64,000 nt of DNA from Staphylococcus pettenkoferi (GCF_002902685.1 NZ_PPRN01000006.1:1-64000), one strand, 5' to 3'. Shown: positions 29,903 through 40,570, counted from the first letter of the stretch. Numbers and translations are program-made. Notes: generated by a model not told the origin, from the letters alone.

Positions 29903-31135
29903 TTATTCACTTGGGATATGAGGATTTTTAAACAGTGCAATGTACATCAATGCGCCGCCAAGGAGAATCAGTATGACAACGTAAATTGACATTTGCCACG
30001 ATAATAGGATTGACCCAAGTATCAATCCAAAGCGAGCGAGAATTTCAGATCCGAAAAAGCATATCGTCTCCATCGCTGAATAAGTTCCTCGTTTGTCAGC
30101 AGGTATCATCAGAAAGCGTTGTGCGTTATGAATTGGGGAATAAATGAGCTCACCAATTGTGGCAATGACCATAACGAGGCAGAGCACCCAGAATGAATTC
30201 GACATAGTGAGCACACCATATCCTACTGCATAAAGCAGAATTCCTACTATAAATGCTCGGCCTTTTCGCATGAACGTCATCCATTGATTCACTTTGAACG
30301 TCATCGTTACGACAACAATTGCGTTAATAATCATGATAGTCGTAAAAATACGCACACCATCAATTGGAATCCCCCATAACTGTATCGTCTGAAATTCGTC
30401 TCTCAAACGAACAATAATATAAGAATTCAAACTCAATTCAGCCATCATAGTCAAGATAAAGCCACTGTTGAGTAACATGTAATACTTGTCCTTAAATACA
30501 AGTGCTAAATTCTGCAAGAAATGCTTCACTTTTCCTAAATCCTGAGCTCCATAGCTCATCACTTGCTCCACATGATAGTATTTAATAAATAAATACCAAC
30601 TCACCAGCATAGCCACGAAGAACAAGCTAAATAATAAGTGTTTATGGTGATGATAAAGTGCGGCGCCAAGTAACATACCAAGCGCTAAACTAGCGTTATA
30701 CACCCAGTAATTCAGTTGATAGACATACTCACGCACATCCTCATAAATTGCATCCATAATCGCCGCATTCAGAATAGTTTCACCTATCCCAGTGAGATTG
30801 CTGAAGATAAAGAGAGTTACGCAAAAGATGACGAGCCCGATTCCGTCTAATGTCACTGTTATTGCTAAGAGAATTAAACAGATACTGTAAAGCAAATAAG
30901 TGATATGAATCAACTTCTTGCGATTATAATGATCACCAAGATAACCACCTATGAATGAAATCACGATATTCACTAGAATATTCACAATAAAGAACACACC
31001 GGCAAAGATAGCATTAATCTTAGACGTTAAGTATAAAGCGATAAACGGCATAATCGCATTCATCGTGGTGCTCAGTAGAAAGTCACCGATAATTCGACTT
31101 TTTAACGTGGCTGATAAAGTGAAGAATTTTCCCAT
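29903..31135 (-). CDS. MFS transporter, probable drug or solute exporter
   Basis: A 410-residue major facilitator with about 12 hydrophobic helices. The motif A-like loop between TM2 and TM3 reads GGYLGDHYNRKKL. In the second half, a weaker version follows RKGRAFIVG. The TIGELIYSPIHNAQRFLMIP stretch resembles YttB/MdtH-like drug-efflux proteins. Substrate unknown. TTAGGAG precedes the ATG at 31135. It lies alone between opp3 and fabF, with terminators on both sides. Confidence 0.82.
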   Translation of the reverse strand: MGKFFTLSATLKSRIIGDFLLSTTMNAIMPFIALYLTSKINAIFAGVFFIVNILVNIVISFIGGYLGDHYNRKKLIHITYLLYSICLILLAITVTLDGIGLVIFCVTLFIFSNLTGIGETILNAAIMDAIYEDVREYVYQLNYWVYNASLALGMLLGAALYHHHKHLLFSLFFVAMLVSWYLFIKYYHVEQVMSYGAQDLGKVKHFLQNLALVFKDKYYMLLNSGFILTMMAELSLNSYIIVRLRDEFQTIQLWGIPIDGVRIFTTIMIINAIVVVTMTFKVNQWMTFMRKGRAFIVGILLYAVGYGVLTMSNSFWVLCLVMVIATIGELIYSPIHNAQRFLMIPADKRGTYSAMETICFFGSEILARFGLILGSILLSWQMSIYVVILILLGGALMYIALFKNPHIPSE

Positions 31136-31237
31136 CGACTTTTTTCTCCTAATTTTCTGACTTTTAAATACTTTACCTAATATTTAAGATAATTACAACA
31201 CCTCTTTTACCAATATCGAGAAAGTCCCTTTACAGCA

Positions 31238-31266
31238 CAAAAATCCCCAGCCGTACAGCCGGGGAA
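31238..31266 (-). terminator. terminator of fabHF
   Basis: On the minus strand CCCCGGC pairs with GCTGGGG (one G-U) around a short loop and is followed by ATTTTTG, just after the fabF stop. Confidence 0.8.
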
Positions 31267-31280
31267 ACTTGGTCTAGCTA

Positions 31281-32525
31281 TTATCCTTCAAACTTTTTAA
31301 ATAATAACACTGCGTTGTGGCCACCGAAACCTAAACTGTTGCTCATCGCATAGTTAATATCTAAGTCAGCAGCTTGATTAGGTGTAAAGTCTAAGTCACA
31401 CTCTGGATCTGGGCTATCTGCATGAATTGTAGGCGCTACACGACCATCACGAATAGATAAAGCTGAGAAGATCGCTTCTAAACCGCCTGTGCCACCGAGT
31501 AAGTGACCTGTCATCGATTTCGTTGAACTGATCTTCAACGATTTCGCTGCGTCACCAAAGGTATTCTTAATGGCTTGAACCTCTGTTAAATCGCCTACAG
31601 GTGTACTTGTACCGTGCGCATTTAAGTATTGAACTTGGTCTGCTGTAACACCTGCATCATCTAAAGCGAGTTGCATCGCACGTGCACCGCCCTCACCTTC
31701 TGGAGCTGGAGCCGTAATATGATATGCATCACCTGTAGAACCATAACCTACGATTTCTGCGTAGATTTCAGCTCCACGTGCTTGCGCTGACTCTAGAGAT
31801 TCGAGCACCACGATACCTGCACCTTCACCCATTACGAAACCGTCACGACCTTCTTGGAATGGGCGACATGCTGTTTCTTTGTCATCATTTGTAGACAATG
31901 CGCGGCTCGCACTAAATCCCGCTACCGCCATATGTGTAATCGGCGCTTCAGTACCACCTGCGACCATCGCATCGGCATCGCCACGTTGAATAATCTTGAA
32001 TGCATCGCCGATAGAGTTAGTACCTGTAGCACAAGCTGTGACCGTTGATCCGTTTGGTCCCTTCAAACCTAAATCGATAGACACTTGACCTGTAGCCATA
32101 TCAGGGATCAACATCGGCACGAAGAACGGACTGACACGTCTAGGGCCACGCTCATTCAATTGATTATGCGCTACCTCAAATGTTTCCATACCGCCGATGC
32201 CCGAACCAATCCATGTACCAATACGTTCAGCATTATCGTCAGTCACTTCTAGTTTCGCATCCTTCACCGCTTCTCTAGCAGCTACAACTGCATATTGTGT
32301 AAAACGATCCATACGGCGCGCTTCTTTACGTGGAATATGGTCTTCAATGTTAAAATCTTTGAGCTCTCCTGCTAAGCTCACGTTGTATTTAGAAGTATCA
32401 ATACGTGTAATCGTATCAATACCATTCATACCTTCTAAAGCATTCTTCCAAGTTGTCTGCGCGTCATTACCAATCGGCGAAAGTGCACCTACGCCAGTTA
32501 TTACCACTCGATGCTTATTACTCAT
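31281..32525 (-). CDS. fabF: 3-oxoacyl-[acyl-carrier-protein] synthase II
   Basis: FabF condenses malonyl-ACP with acyl-ACP during elongation of fatty acids. The 414-residue thiolase-fold enzyme has the catalytic cysteine in [10 protein letters not shown] and the two histidines in NAHGTSTP and SMTGHLLG. A glycine-rich end ([13 protein letters not shown]) closes the fold. It starts 12 bases after fabH with GGAGG, so the two form an operon controlled from the fabH promoter. FabF is the target of platensimycin-type inhibitors. Confidence 0.97.
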   Translation of the reverse strand: MSNKHRVVITGVGALSPIGNDAQTTWKNALEGMNGIDTITRIDTSKYNVSLAGELKDFNIEDHIPRKEARRMDRFTQYAVVAAREAVKDAKLEVTDDNAERIGTWIGSGIGGMETFEVAHNQLNERGPRRVSPFFVPMLIPDMATGQVSIDLGLKGPNGSTVTACATGTNSIGDAFKIIQRGDADAMVAGGTEAPITHMAVAGFSASRALSTNDDKETACRPFQEGRDGFVMGEGAGIVVLESLESAQARGAEIYAEIVGYGSTGDAYHITAPAPEGEGGARAMQLALDDAGVTADQVQYLNAHGTSTPVGDLTEVQAIKNTFGDAAKSLKISSTKSMTGHLLGGTGGLEAIFSALSIRDGRVAPTIHADSPDPECDLDFTPNQAADLDINYAMSNSLGFGGHNAVLLFKKFEG

Positions 32526-32537
32526 ATGTTTATCCTC

Positions 32538-33479
32538 CTATTTACCCCATTTTAAAGTGATAGCGCCCCAAGTTAAACCGCCACCAAATCCGACAAGGAC
32601 TAGGGTATCGCCATCTTGAATCTTTCCGTTCTCTAACTCTTGTGCAATACTCAATGGAATAGATGCGGCTGAAGTGTTACCAAATTGATCCACTGAAACA
32701 CTCATCTTCTCTTCAGGAATACCTAAGCGTAAACGTGCAGATTCCATGATTCGTATATTTGCTTGATGTGGTACGAACATATCTATATCCTCAGCAGTCA
32801 GACCTGCTTTCTCTACTGCTTTCGTAGACGCTTCGCCCATAATACGTACAGCAAATTTAAACACTTCACGTCCATTCATCACAATCTTATGGGTCTCTTG
32901 ATCTTGGTAAAGATATTTACCGCCGCTACCATCAGAACCTAGCTCATAACTTAGAATACCATGACCTTCTGATACTTCTCCAATCACAGCGGCGCCTGCA
33001 CCATCACCGAAGAGCACTGCTGTTGAGCGGTCACTCAAATCTGTAATTTTAGACAACTTATCCGCACCAACGACAAGAATATTATGGTAATCGCCAGATT
33101 GAATAAACTGTTTCGCATTGATCATCGCATACATAAAGCCACTACACGCAGCTAACTGATCCATCGTCGCAACTTTCTTTGTTCCAAGACGTTCTTGAAG
33201 CATGTTCGCCACAGTTGGGAAAGGATAGTCCCCTGTGGACGTTGCTACCATAATCATATCTATATCTTCAGGTTGAATTCCTGCATCTTTAATCGCTTTC
33301 ACACTCGCTTCGTAAGCCATATCTGATGTATCTTCGTCATCAGCGGCCCAGCGACGTTCTTTGATTCCGGTCATCTTTGAGATCCATTCGTCTGATGTAT
33401 CTAAAAATGACTCGAAATAAGCATTATCAATTACTTTGCTTGGCGCATACGCACCAAATCCCTTAATACCCACACTCAT
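32538..33479 (-). CDS. fabH: 3-oxoacyl-[acyl-carrier-protein] synthase III
   Basis: FabH starts fatty-acid synthesis by condensing a short acyl-CoA (branched primers in staphylococci) with malonyl-ACP. The 313-residue protein has the catalytic cysteine in [10 protein letters not shown], the histidine in PHQANIRI and the asparagine in FGNTSAAS, forming the Cys-His-Asn triad. The start at 33479 follows AGGTG. A FapR-type operator sits 24-42 bases upstream, so malonyl-CoA-responsive control of fabH-fabF is expected. Confidence 0.97.
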   Translation of the reverse strand: MSVGIKGFGAYAPSKVIDNAYFESFLDTSDEWISKMTGIKERRWAADDEDTSDMAYEASVKAIKDAGIQPEDIDMIMVATSTGDYPFPTVANMLQERLGTKKVATMDQLAACSGFMYAMINAKQFIQSGDYHNILVVGADKLSKITDLSDRSTAVLFGDGAGAAVIGEVSEGHGILSYELGSDGSGGKYLYQDQETHKIVMNGREVFKFAVRIMGEASTKAVEKAGLTAEDIDMFVPHQANIRIMESARLRLGIPEEKMSVSVDQFGNTSAASIPLSIAQELENGKIQDGDTLVLVGFGGGLTWGAITLKWGK

Positions 33480-33880
33480 GGTTGTACACCTACTTATTCT
33501 AATTTTGGTACCAGGTCTTAATTTAACATAGTCTTTCTCACAAGTACAATTACAAATCCTCGTACAATAGTCATATGTTCACTAAATTATAAGTTATCTC
33601 TATAGGGATGACAATTGATAAGACCTTCCTAGGTAAAAGTCGATAGAGTCATTATAAGCTTGTTGTATACTAGAAGGACACGCATATGTCACATCACTTT
33701 ATATTCCACTCTATACAAAACGCTTCATCTTCTATATAATTGTATCTGAATGGATAGTGTCATTAAACTTATACATAAGTCATCTCAACATGACACTTTC
33801 AAACAATGACATCACTAATTATAACCTTAATTATCATACAAGTTATGACTTGAAATATTGGAACGATAGGAGGCATAGCC
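33480..33880. other. divergent intergenic region fabH/DUF2929 gene
   Basis: It contains the FapR-type operator at its left end and TATAAT-like hexamers near 33733 for the plus-strand gene. No ORF or other structure is evident in the middle. Confidence 0.4.
33503..33521 (-). promoter_or_regulatory. FapR-type operator upstream of fabHF
   Basis: Read on the minus strand, TTAAGACCTGGTACCAAAA closely follows the FapR consensus TTAGTACCTRNTACTAA, with the core ACCTGGTACC. FapR represses lipid genes until malonyl-CoA releases it. Confidence 0.65.
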
Positions 33881-34075
33881 ATGAAGTACATTATGGTACT
33901 TATTTGGTCAATACTCTTGCTTGAAATGGTAGGCTTCGTACTTACAAGTCTCGATGGCGGTTCTTCTGTTAACTGGATTCTACCTATCATCGTAGCAGTA
34001 GTATTTACAATCTTTGTAGCGATCTTTACAGCAATTATCAAACCTACGCACAAATCTTACCAAGAAGAACAATAA
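33881..34075 (+). CDS. DUF2929 family small membrane protein
   Basis: A 64-residue protein with two hydrophobic helices (about residues 3-23 and 30-53) and a polar tail KPTHKSYQEEQ. It fits the DUF2929 (B. subtilis YjzD-like) family, found near fabH in related genomes. GGAGG lies 9 bases before the ATG, and a clean terminator follows, which supports it as a real gene. Function unknown. Confidence 0.8.
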   Translation: MKYIMVLIWSILLLEMVGFVLTSLDGGSSVNWILPIIVAVVFTIFVAIFTAIIKPTHKSYQEEQ

Positions 34076-34090
34076 TCTTTAATTGATCGA

Positions 34091-34120
34091 GAGCCAGCTG
34101 ATAAAGCTGGTTCTTTTTTT
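34091..34120 (+). terminator. terminator of the DUF2929 gene
   Basis: GAGCCAGCT pairs with AGCTGGTTC around a five-base loop, followed by seven T. Confidence 0.85.
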
Positions 34121-34242
34121 GTCTAAACCTCCTTTATACCTATTCACATGGAGAGGTACAACAATATCTAAGATTTCTGTCTCAATAAAGTATAAATATT
34201 GAAAGTATAGGTAAGCTACTGATCGTTCTAAACAAGCAATTA

Positions 34243-34346
34243 CGCAGTAGTTGACTGTACTTGAGACAGTTGACATTGTCTCAAATACTAGTCAACCTTG
34301 CAGGGGCAAGACTACGAAATCAAATAGATTTCTGTCTTACTCCCCA
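34243..34346 (+). repeat. dispersed double-hairpin repeat, copy D
   Basis: First hairpin TACTTGAGACA against TGTCTCAAATA. Second hairpin AAGAC-tac-GAAATC against GATTTC-t-GTCTT. It lies between the convergent ends of the DUF2929 gene and aldA. This copy and the terminators on either side account for most of the 347-base gap at 34076-34422. Confidence 0.8.
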
Positions 34347-34380
34347 AAAAAGCTCGATGGCACAACGCCACCGAGCTTTC
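34345..34380 (-). terminator. terminator of aldA
   Basis: AAGCTCG-TGGC pairs with GCCA-CGAGCTT, each side carrying one unpaired base. The minus strand continues with six T. Confidence 0.85.
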
Positions 34381-34422
34381 TACATATTACTTCCACTCAT
34401 AGCTATATGAGCTATAGTCTAA

Positions 34423-35913
34423 TTAATACAAGCCGTTTTTCTCATTACTTGTATCAATAAAGATATTTTTAACTTGTTGATAGTTCTTAATCGCTTCTTT
34501 ATAAGTTTCGCGACCAATACCTGATTTTTTATAACCGCCGAATGGTGCACCTGCAGGAACTTGGTTGTAAGTGTTGATCCATACACGTCCTGTACGCATG
34601 GCTTTAGCAACGTTTAACGCACGGTTGATATTTGTAGTAAAGATACCACCTGCTAAACCGTATTCAGAGTCGTTCGCAATCTTCACAGCTTCTTCTTCGT
34701 CTTCGAACTTAATCACTGTTAAGACTGGACCAAAGATTTCTTCTTGCGCTAATTTATTATTGTTGTCGTCTACTTCAATGATTGTTGGTTCAAAGAAGTA
34801 ACCTTTATCCATGCCATTGTCAGTGATACGTTTACCGCCTGTAATGATACGCGCATCGTCTGCTTCTTCAGCATATTTCACATAAGACTCGATCTTCTCG
34901 ATTTGTTCTTGACCTGTTTGACTACCCATGAGTACATCTTCGTCGAATGGGTCGCCCACTTTAATGCTTTCGAACGCCTCTTTCAAGCGATCCATCACTT
35001 TGTCATACACACTAGATTGAAGTAATAATCTTGATCCGGCACTGCAAACTTCACCTTGGTTGAGTAAAATACCAATTTGGATACCTTCGATGGTTTGTTC
35101 AAGGTTCGCATCATCAAAGACGATGTTGGCACTTTTACCACCTAACTCAAGTGTAGCTGGCACGATACGGTCTGCTCCGGCTTGCGCAACTTTGTAACCT
35201 ACGTCGGTAGAACCAGTGAATGACAACTTGTGCACGCCTTCGTGATCGAAAATAGCTTGACCAGATTCAGAACCTTTACCAGTCACGACATTTACTACGC
35301 CTTTAGGTAGTACATCTTGGAAGATCTTCGCTAACTCAATAAGTGATAACGGTGTTGAAGATGAAGGTTGAATCACGACTGTGTTACCTGCCGCTAATGC
35401 TGGACCAAGTTTCCAAGAAGCGAGTAATAATGGGAAGTTCCATGCCACTACGGCCCCTACAACGCCAATTGGTTCGTGACGTACGATACTCATGTGGTCT
35501 TCGTTCAAGTCATTAACTGTACCTTCGTCAGTTTGTAGAACGCTCGCGAAGTATTTAAAGTGTTGCGCAACGAATGGTAAGTCGAAACCGCTTGTTTCAC
35601 GATAAGGTTTACCATTCTGTAAAGATTCGATTGTTGCAAAATGTTCCATCTTGTCTTCGATACGGCGACTAATTTCGAGTAAATAGTTCGCTCTTTCGTC
35701 TTTAGAAGTCTTGCTCCAAGAATCGAAAGCTTGTGTAGCCGCTTCGACTGCTTTATCTACATCTGACTTAGATGCTTTCGCAATCTTAGATAACACTTCA
35801 CCGTTAGATGGGTTCGTCACCTCTAAAGTGTCACCTGATTCACTAGCTTGAAATTCGTTATTGATAAATAAACCATATTGTTCATCTAAATAGTCTTTCA
35901 CATTTACAGCCAT
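34423..35913 (-). CDS. aldA: aldehyde dehydrogenase AldA
   Basis: An NAD(P)-dependent aldehyde dehydrogenase of 496 residues. It is very similar to S. aureus AldA (MAVNVxDY start, shared C-terminal NEKNGLY-type ending). It has the catalytic Cys in [10 protein letters not shown], the general base Glu in LELGGKS, and the cofactor-binding [10 protein letters not shown] and SFTGSTDVG blocks. The physiological aldehyde is unknown. In S. aureus the orthologue lies elsewhere, so its place between fabH and clpB is a local rearrangement. GAGGAGG precedes the ATG. An inverted repeat 73-96 bases upstream may be its operator. Confidence 0.9.
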   Translation of the reverse strand: MAVNVKDYLDEQYGLFINNEFQASESGDTLEVTNPSNGEVLSKIAKASKSDVDKAVEAATQAFDSWSKTSKDERANYLLEISRRIEDKMEHFATIESLQNGKPYRETSGFDLPFVAQHFKYFASVLQTDEGTVNDLNEDHMSIVRHEPIGVVGAVVAWNFPLLLASWKLGPALAAGNTVVIQPSSSTPLSLIELAKIFQDVLPKGVVNVVTGKGSESGQAIFDHEGVHKLSFTGSTDVGYKVAQAGADRIVPATLELGGKSANIVFDDANLEQTIEGIQIGILLNQGEVCSAGSRLLLQSSVYDKVMDRLKEAFESIKVGDPFDEDVLMGSQTGQEQIEKIESYVKYAEEADDARIITGGKRITDNGMDKGYFFEPTIIEVDDNNNKLAQEEIFGPVLTVIKFEDEEEAVKIANDSEYGLAGGIFTTNINRALNVAKAMRTGRVWINTYNQVPAGAPFGGYKKSGIGRETYKEAIKNYQQVKNIFIDTSNEKNGLY

Positions 35914-36163
35914 AATAGACCTCCTCTATCTCTATTTCGGACTTTGCGTGATGTGACAATATCTATATAAGTCGTTAGTGCTTTTGGAATATCTATTATG
36001 GTATATTCCCTCTTTACGCTATTTTTAAAAGTAAGAAGCTTAAATTACTAATTTTCGGTGATTTTAAAGGTGACTATGTAAAAGGATTTGCCGTTGAAAC
36101 CGTGATAGCTCAAGCCCTACTAAATCATTCCCCCCCTTCTCCTCCCCATTCCACTTCAAACGC
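35914..36163. other. intergenic region between aldA and clpB
   Basis: It holds the inverted repeat upstream of aldA. An open plus-strand frame (about 35979-36218) includes the protein-like stretch GDFKGDYVKGFAVETV but has no start codon or ribosome-binding site. I do not call it a gene. Confidence 0.4.
35986..36009. promoter_or_regulatory. inverted repeat upstream of aldA, possible operator
   Basis: Seven-base perfect arms GGAATAT (35986-35992) and ATATTCC (36003-36009) flank a 10-base spacer, 73-96 bases upstream of the aldA start. The layout resembles a dimeric repressor or activator site. The regulator is unknown. Confidence 0.4.
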
Positions 36164-36214
36164 AAAAAAGAAGCCGACCTATGAAAGCATTACGCTTCCA
36201 AGTCGACTTCTTCT
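36164..36214 (-). terminator. terminator of clpB
   Basis: GAAG-CGAC-type arms (GAAGTCGACTT with AGGTCGGCTTC, containing mismatches) form a long stem, and the minus strand continues with TTTTTTG. Confidence 0.75.
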
Positions 36215-36280
36215 CGTTTAAGGAGCTAATTTAATTTATCATGGCAGAGTGCAATTACTATTCACACTCTTCTACACCGT

Positions 36281-38893
36281 TTACTCAGCCGATTCTGGTT
36301 TCTCTACATCAAACGTTAAACCATCGTCTGTGAGGTCAACATTCACATGTGTACATTCTGGAAGGTTCTCACGAATCATACGACGTGCTAATGGTGTTTC
36401 AATTTGACGTTGTACGAATCGTTTCAATGGACGTGCACCGAATTGTGGTTCGTATGCTTCTGAACCTAACCATTGTTTCGCTTTATCTGAAACATCGATG
36501 CTTAAGCGTTGATCCATCAATCTGATGTTCAATTGAGCGATAATTTTATCAACAATGTGGCTCATATCTTCTTCAGATAATGGTTTGAATAAGACGATAT
36601 CGTCCATACGGTTCAGAATTTCTGGTTTGAAGTAAGCGTTCAAGCTATCCATCACAGCTTTTTCAGTATCCTCTGTGATCACACCAGAATCTTTCACATT
36701 TTCAAGTAAAATTTGTGAACCAATGTTACTAGTCATAATGATAATCGTGTTCTTGAAGTCCACGCTACGACCTTGTGAGTCTGTTAAACGACCTTCGTCG
36801 AGAATTTGTAATAAGACGTTGAACACGTCTGTATGTGCTTTCTCGATTTCGTCGAGTAAGATAACTGAATAAGGGTTACGACGAACAGATTCAGTTAATT
36901 GACCCCCTTCGTCATGACCTACGTAGCCTGGAGGGGCACCGATGAGACGTGAAACGGAGTGTTTCTCCATGTACTCACTCATGTCGATACGAATCATGTG
37001 TCTTTCTGAATCGAATAATGTTGAAGCAAGTGATTTGGCTAATTCAGTCTTACCTACACCTGTTGGACCTAGGAATAGGAAACTACCGATTGGTCGGTTA
37101 GGATCCTTGATGCCTGCACGTGCTCTGACAACAGCGTCAGAAACAAGGTCTACTGCTTTATCTTGACCTACGACACGTTCGTGAAGAATATCAGATAATC
37201 CTAATAATTTCTCACGTTCGCTTTCAACCAACTTAGATACTGGAATACCTGTCCAAGAGCTTACGATGTCACCGATTTCTTCGTCAGAAACAACTTCACG
37301 AATGATGCGATCAGTGTCGCCACTTTGTTCATCTTGGAAAGCGTCTTCCATTTCACGTAATTCTTTCTCTAATTGTGGAATACGTCCGTGCTGTAATTCA
37401 GCTGCTTTTTCAAGATTGTAGTTATTTTCAGCATCTTCAAGTTCTTTACGGCTTTCATCTAATTCTGCACGTTTTTCTTGAAGTTTGGTAATTTTTTCTT
37501 TTTCTTGTTCAACACGAGATTGAATTTCAGATTGTTTTTCTTTTTCATTTGAAAGCTCTTCTTGAAGTTCTTTCAAGCGTTGTTGACTGGCATTATCAGA
37601 CTCGTTCTTCAAGGCACTTTCTTCAATTTCTAACTGCATCACACGACGGTTAACTTGGTCTAACTCAGTTGGGTTAGAACCCATTTCTGTACGAATTGTC
37701 GCACACGCTTGGTCAACCAAGTCAATCGCTTTATCTGGTAAGAAACGATCTGTGATATAGCGGTCAGAAAGTTCTGCTGCAGCGACTAACGCACGGTCTT
37801 GAATACGCACACCGTGGTACACTTCGTAACGTTCTTTCAAACCACGTAAGATAGAAATCGTATCTTCTACATCCGGTTCGCTAACTTGAACTTTTTGGAA
37901 ACGACGTTCAAGTGCAGAGTCTTTCTCGATGTTTTCACGATATTCGTTCAGTGTAGTCGCACCAATACAGTGCAATTCACCGCGCGCTAACATCGGTTTC
38001 AACATGTTGCCGGCATCCATTGAACCTTCAGTCTTACCTGCACCAACGAGCATGTGAATTTCGTCGATGAATAGGATGATACGACCATCTGATTCTTTGA
38101 CTTCTTTCAATACAGCTTTCAAGCGTTCTTCAAACTCACCGCGATATTTCGCACCTGCAACGAGGGCACTTAAATCGAGCTCGAAAATCGTTTTATCTAA
38201 GAGTGATTCAGGCACGTCTTTCTTCACGATACGTTGCGCTAAACCTTCTACAATCGCAGTCTTACCTACCCCAGGTTCACCGATGAGGACTGGGTTGTTC
38301 TTCGTTTTTCTGCTGAGAATACGTATCGCATTACGTATTTCTTCGTCACGGCCGATGACTGGATCCATGTTACCTTGGCGTACTTCTTCAACTAAGTCAC
38401 GACCATATTTCTCTAATGCTTCGTAGTTTACTTCAGGATTTTGTGTCGTCACATGATTTCCCCCTCTAACTTTCTTGATTATCTCTTCAATAACTTCTTT
38501 CTTATATTGTGTCGCTTGTTGCGTTGTATCATCAATATCCATCGCTGCTAGGAGGAGATGTTCCATTGAGATAAACTCATCTTCGTACTGCTTCATGTAT
38601 TGTTCTGCTTTGTTGATGAGTTCGTTTGCTTTAGCACTAATATACTGTCCGTATTGGACGTTATCTCCTTGGACAGACGGATAGCTTTGTAATTTCTTAT
38701 CATATTGTTGCGCGAGTGCATCGACATCGATGTCTGCGCGTTCTAGCACGCTTTTGAAGAGACTTTCGTCCGCTTCTACTGCTGCTTTTAAAATGGCTTC
38801 AATTTCAATATTTTGATTTTCATATTCTTGAGAAAGTCCAATTGCTTTTTGTAAGGCTTCTTGGACTTTATAAGTCATTTGATTGATATCCAA
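36281..38893 (-). CDS. clpB: ATP-dependent disaggregase ClpB
   Basis: ClpB rescues aggregated proteins together with DnaK. The 870-residue protein has the N-terminal Clp_N repeats (1-150), AAA-1 with Walker [14 protein letters not shown] (around 200), a middle coiled coil rich in Glu/Lys/Gln (about 405-525), AAA-2 with [12 protein letters not shown] (around 605), and a C-terminal D2-small domain. The start appears to be TTG at 38893 (MDINQMTY), spaced six bases from GAGGTG. A GTG three codons earlier overlaps that site. The gene stands alone with a CtsR-type operator beside its promoter. Confidence 0.96.
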   Translation of the reverse strand: MDINQMTYKVQEALQKAIGLSQEYENQNIEIEAILKAAVEADESLFKSVLERADIDVDALAQQYDKKLQSYPSVQGDNVQYGQYISAKANELINKAEQYMKQYEDEFISMEHLLLAAMDIDDTTQQATQYKKEVIEEIIKKVRGGNHVTTQNPEVNYEALEKYGRDLVEEVRQGNMDPVIGRDEEIRNAIRILSRKTKNNPVLIGEPGVGKTAIVEGLAQRIVKKDVPESLLDKTIFELDLSALVAGAKYRGEFEERLKAVLKEVKESDGRIILFIDEIHMLVGAGKTEGSMDAGNMLKPMLARGELHCIGATTLNEYRENIEKDSALERRFQKVQVSEPDVEDTISILRGLKERYEVYHGVRIQDRALVAAAELSDRYITDRFLPDKAIDLVDQACATIRTEMGSNPTELDQVNRRVMQLEIEESALKNESDNASQQRLKELQEELSNEKEKQSEIQSRVEQEKEKITKLQEKRAELDESRKELEDAENNYNLEKAAELQHGRIPQLEKELREMEDAFQDEQSGDTDRIIREVVSDEEIGDIVSSWTGIPVSKLVESEREKLLGLSDILHERVVGQDKAVDLVSDAVVRARAGIKDPNRPIGSFLFLGPTGVGKTELAKSLASTLFDSERHMIRIDMSEYMEKHSVSRLIGAPPGYVGHDEGGQLTESVRRNPYSVILLDEIEKAHTDVFNVLLQILDEGRLTDSQGRSVDFKNTIIIMTSNIGSQILLENVKDSGVITEDTEKAVMDSLNAYFKPEILNRMDDIVLFKPLSEEDMSHIVDKIIAQLNIRLMDQRLSIDVSDKAKQWLGSEAYEPQFGARPLKRFVQRQIETPLARRMIRENLPECTHVNVDLTDDGLTFDVEKPESAE

Positions 38894-39008
38894 ATTATTC
38901 ACCTCTGTACAGCCGCTTTCTGTCGCTTTTTCAGGTTGATTGAAAGCAAGCCTTAAGCTTCATTTTAGATAAAATTACTACTAGGTTTGATCAAAGAAAT
39001 TTTTTGAC

Positions 39009-39025
39009 TTTGACTTTCTTTGACC
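39009..39025 (-). promoter_or_regulatory. CtsR operator of clpB
   Basis: On the minus strand GGTCAAA-GAA-AGTCAAA fits the CtsR heptad repeat RGTCAAA-NAN-RGTCAAA exactly. It starts 8 bases downstream of the -10, covering the transcription start. A third AGTCAAA overlaps it. A second site with one mismatch (GGTCAAA-ATT-AGTTAAA) occurs at 39070-39086 on the plus strand, just upstream of the -35. Confidence 0.88.
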
Positions 39026-39033
39026 TTAACTAT

Positions 39034-39062
39034 ATTATACGACGCCTTTTATGAGAATTCAA
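39034..39062 (-). promoter_or_regulatory. sigma-A promoter of clpB
   Basis: TTGAAT (39062-39057), 17 bases, and TATAAT (39039-39034) on the minus strand. It is bracketed by CtsR-type sites. Confidence 0.8.
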
Positions 39063-39190
39063 CCCTAAAGGTCAAAATTAGTTAAACTTTTTTAAACCCG
39101 TTTTAAAACGGATAGTGGCGCTCATCATTCGAGCTCATTTTACTATAAACCTTTTACCTAAAATATAAAAATCAAAACATCAAACCACAT

Positions 39191-39238
39191 AAAAAAGAAC
39201 TAACAACAGCTTGTGATTTATTAGCCATTGCTAGTTCT
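39191..39238 (-). terminator. terminator of sufT
   Basis: AGAACTA-CAA arms pair across a loop with TTG-TAGTTCT, and the minus strand continues with TTTTTT. Confidence 0.75.
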
Positions 39239-39245
39239 GGTTGGA

Positions 39246-39554
39246 TTATCCAATACCTAGCGCAATCTTCGCATAGCGAGACATCATTTCTTTGTCCCAA
39301 GGTGGATCCCAAACAATATTAACCTCTGTATCTTGAATTTCTGGAATATCTGCTAATACGGTCTTCACTTGGTTAACAATCTGCGGTCCAAGCGGACAAC
39401 CCATAGATGTTAGCGTCATTTCGACAGTACAGAGACCATCGTCATCGACATCAACTTTATATACCAAACCTAAGTTAACGATATCAATCCCTAACTCAGG
39501 GTCAATAACCATTTCTAACGCATTCAGTATACTGTCTTTCAATGCTTCATCCAT
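39246..39554 (-). CDS. sufT: iron-sulfur cluster assembly protein SufT (DUF59/MIP18 family)
   Basis: A 102-residue DUF59 protein of the PaaD/MIP18 type. Conserved features are DPELGIDIVNLGLVY near the N-terminus and TSMGCPLGPQI with the family cysteine. The WDPPWDKEMMS block is characteristic of the SufT branch. In S. aureus SufT helps mature iron-sulfur enzymes when demand is high. The start at 39554 (MDEALKD) follows GAGGTG. A GTG three codons upstream is less likely. It is monocistronic and shares the clpB neighbourhood as in S. aureus. Confidence 0.88.
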   Translation of the reverse strand: MDEALKDSILNALEMVIDPELGIDIVNLGLVYKVDVDDDGLCTVEMTLTSMGCPLGPQIVNQVKTVLADIPEIQDTEVNIVWDPPWDKEMMSRYAKIALGIG

Positions 39555-39712
39555 TCGTCTCACCTCTCAGAATTTAATGATATACACAATATATCAAATA
39601 TATTACAAAACGCCAATAAAATGCTATGATGTTAGTGCAATATTGCGCGTACGAGTAATAGTTTCCGACTATGAATTGCGCAGTTGTAATCACTGATAAG
39701 GAGCAAGTAATA

Positions 39713-40552
39713 ATGAAGACAACGAACCCCTATCTTATTTGTTTAGACCTAGATGGTACACTACTCAACGATGAGAAGGAAATTTCACCTTATACTAAGC
39801 AAGTATTGCTCACTTTGCAAGAACAAGGTCATCATTTAATGATTGCTACAGGTCGACCTTACCGCGCTTGCGATATTTACTATCATGAACTCAAGATGCA
39901 TACGCCCATCGTTAATTTCAATGGCGCTTACGTCCACCACCCAGATGACACAGCATTTGAGATAATTCATGATGAGCTAGAATTGGATGTCGCACATGAA
40001 ATGATTCGTTCGCTCAAAGAATACAATGTGTCCAATTTGGTTGCAGAAGTACGCGACCACGTGTACATCGACAATTACGACGAAACGCTATTCGAAGGGT
40101 TCTCTATGGGTAACCCAAATATAGAAATCGGTAATTTACTCGAGAACTTAACTGAAGCACCGACTTCTTTATTAGTCGAAAGTCCTGAAGCGCAAATTCC
40201 TCAGATTAAAGATATGTTAAATCACTTCTACGCTGAGAATATTGAACATCGTCGTTGGGGTGCCCCATTCCCAGTTATCGAAATTGTGAGAAAGGGTATT
40301 AATAAAGCTGGAGGCATTGACTACGCACGTCAGTATGTCGATATCGATCGCGATCACATCATCGCTTTCGGAGATGAAGATAACGATAGTGAGATGTTGA
40401 AATATGCGACACATGGCGTAGCGATGGCTAATGGCTTAGATGAGATTAAAATGATTGCGAATGAAGCATCATATTCCAATAACGAAGATGGTATCGGTCG
40501 TTATTTAAATGACTTTTTCAATTTAAATATCCCTTATAATGCAGATAAATAA
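39713..40552 (+). CDS. Cof-type HAD hydrolase (sugar-phosphatase-like)
   Basis: A 279-residue haloacid-dehalogenase phosphatase of the Cof/YwpJ class. Motif I is LDLDGTL (Asp12 nucleophile, Asp14 acid/base), a C2-type cap lies in the middle, and motif IV is GDEDNDSEML. Such enzymes dephosphorylate sugar phosphates or flavin-related compounds. The substrate is not readable. The frame is open 14 codons upstream, but AAGGAG 9 bases before the ATG at 39713 fixes the start. It is 18 bases upstream of cdr and probably co-transcribed. Confidence 0.88.
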   Translation: MKTTNPYLICLDLDGTLLNDEKEISPYTKQVLLTLQEQGHHLMIATGRPYRACDIYYHELKMHTPIVNFNGAYVHHPDDTAFEIIHDELELDVAHEMIRSLKEYNVSNLVAEVRDHVYIDNYDETLFEGFSMGNPNIEIGNLLENLTEAPTSLLVESPEAQIPQIKDMLNHFYAENIEHRRWGAPFPVIEIVRKGINKAGGIDYARQYVDIDRDHIIAFGDEDNDSEMLKYATHGVAMANGLDEIKMIANEASYSNNEDGIGRYLNDFFNLNIPYNADK

Positions 40553-40570
40553 GAAAGGACATGACAAGTA

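Noticed and set aside
34079-34276. 65-codon minus-strand ORF after the DUF2929 gene
   Set aside because: It lies in terminator and repeat sequence, with no translation signals.
35979-36218. Open plus-strand frame with a protein-like stretch GDFKGDYVKGFAVETV between aldA and clpB
   Set aside because: No start codon or ribosome-binding site, and the frame ends in low-complexity sequence and the clpB terminator. It could be a gene remnant, but there is no family match I can name.
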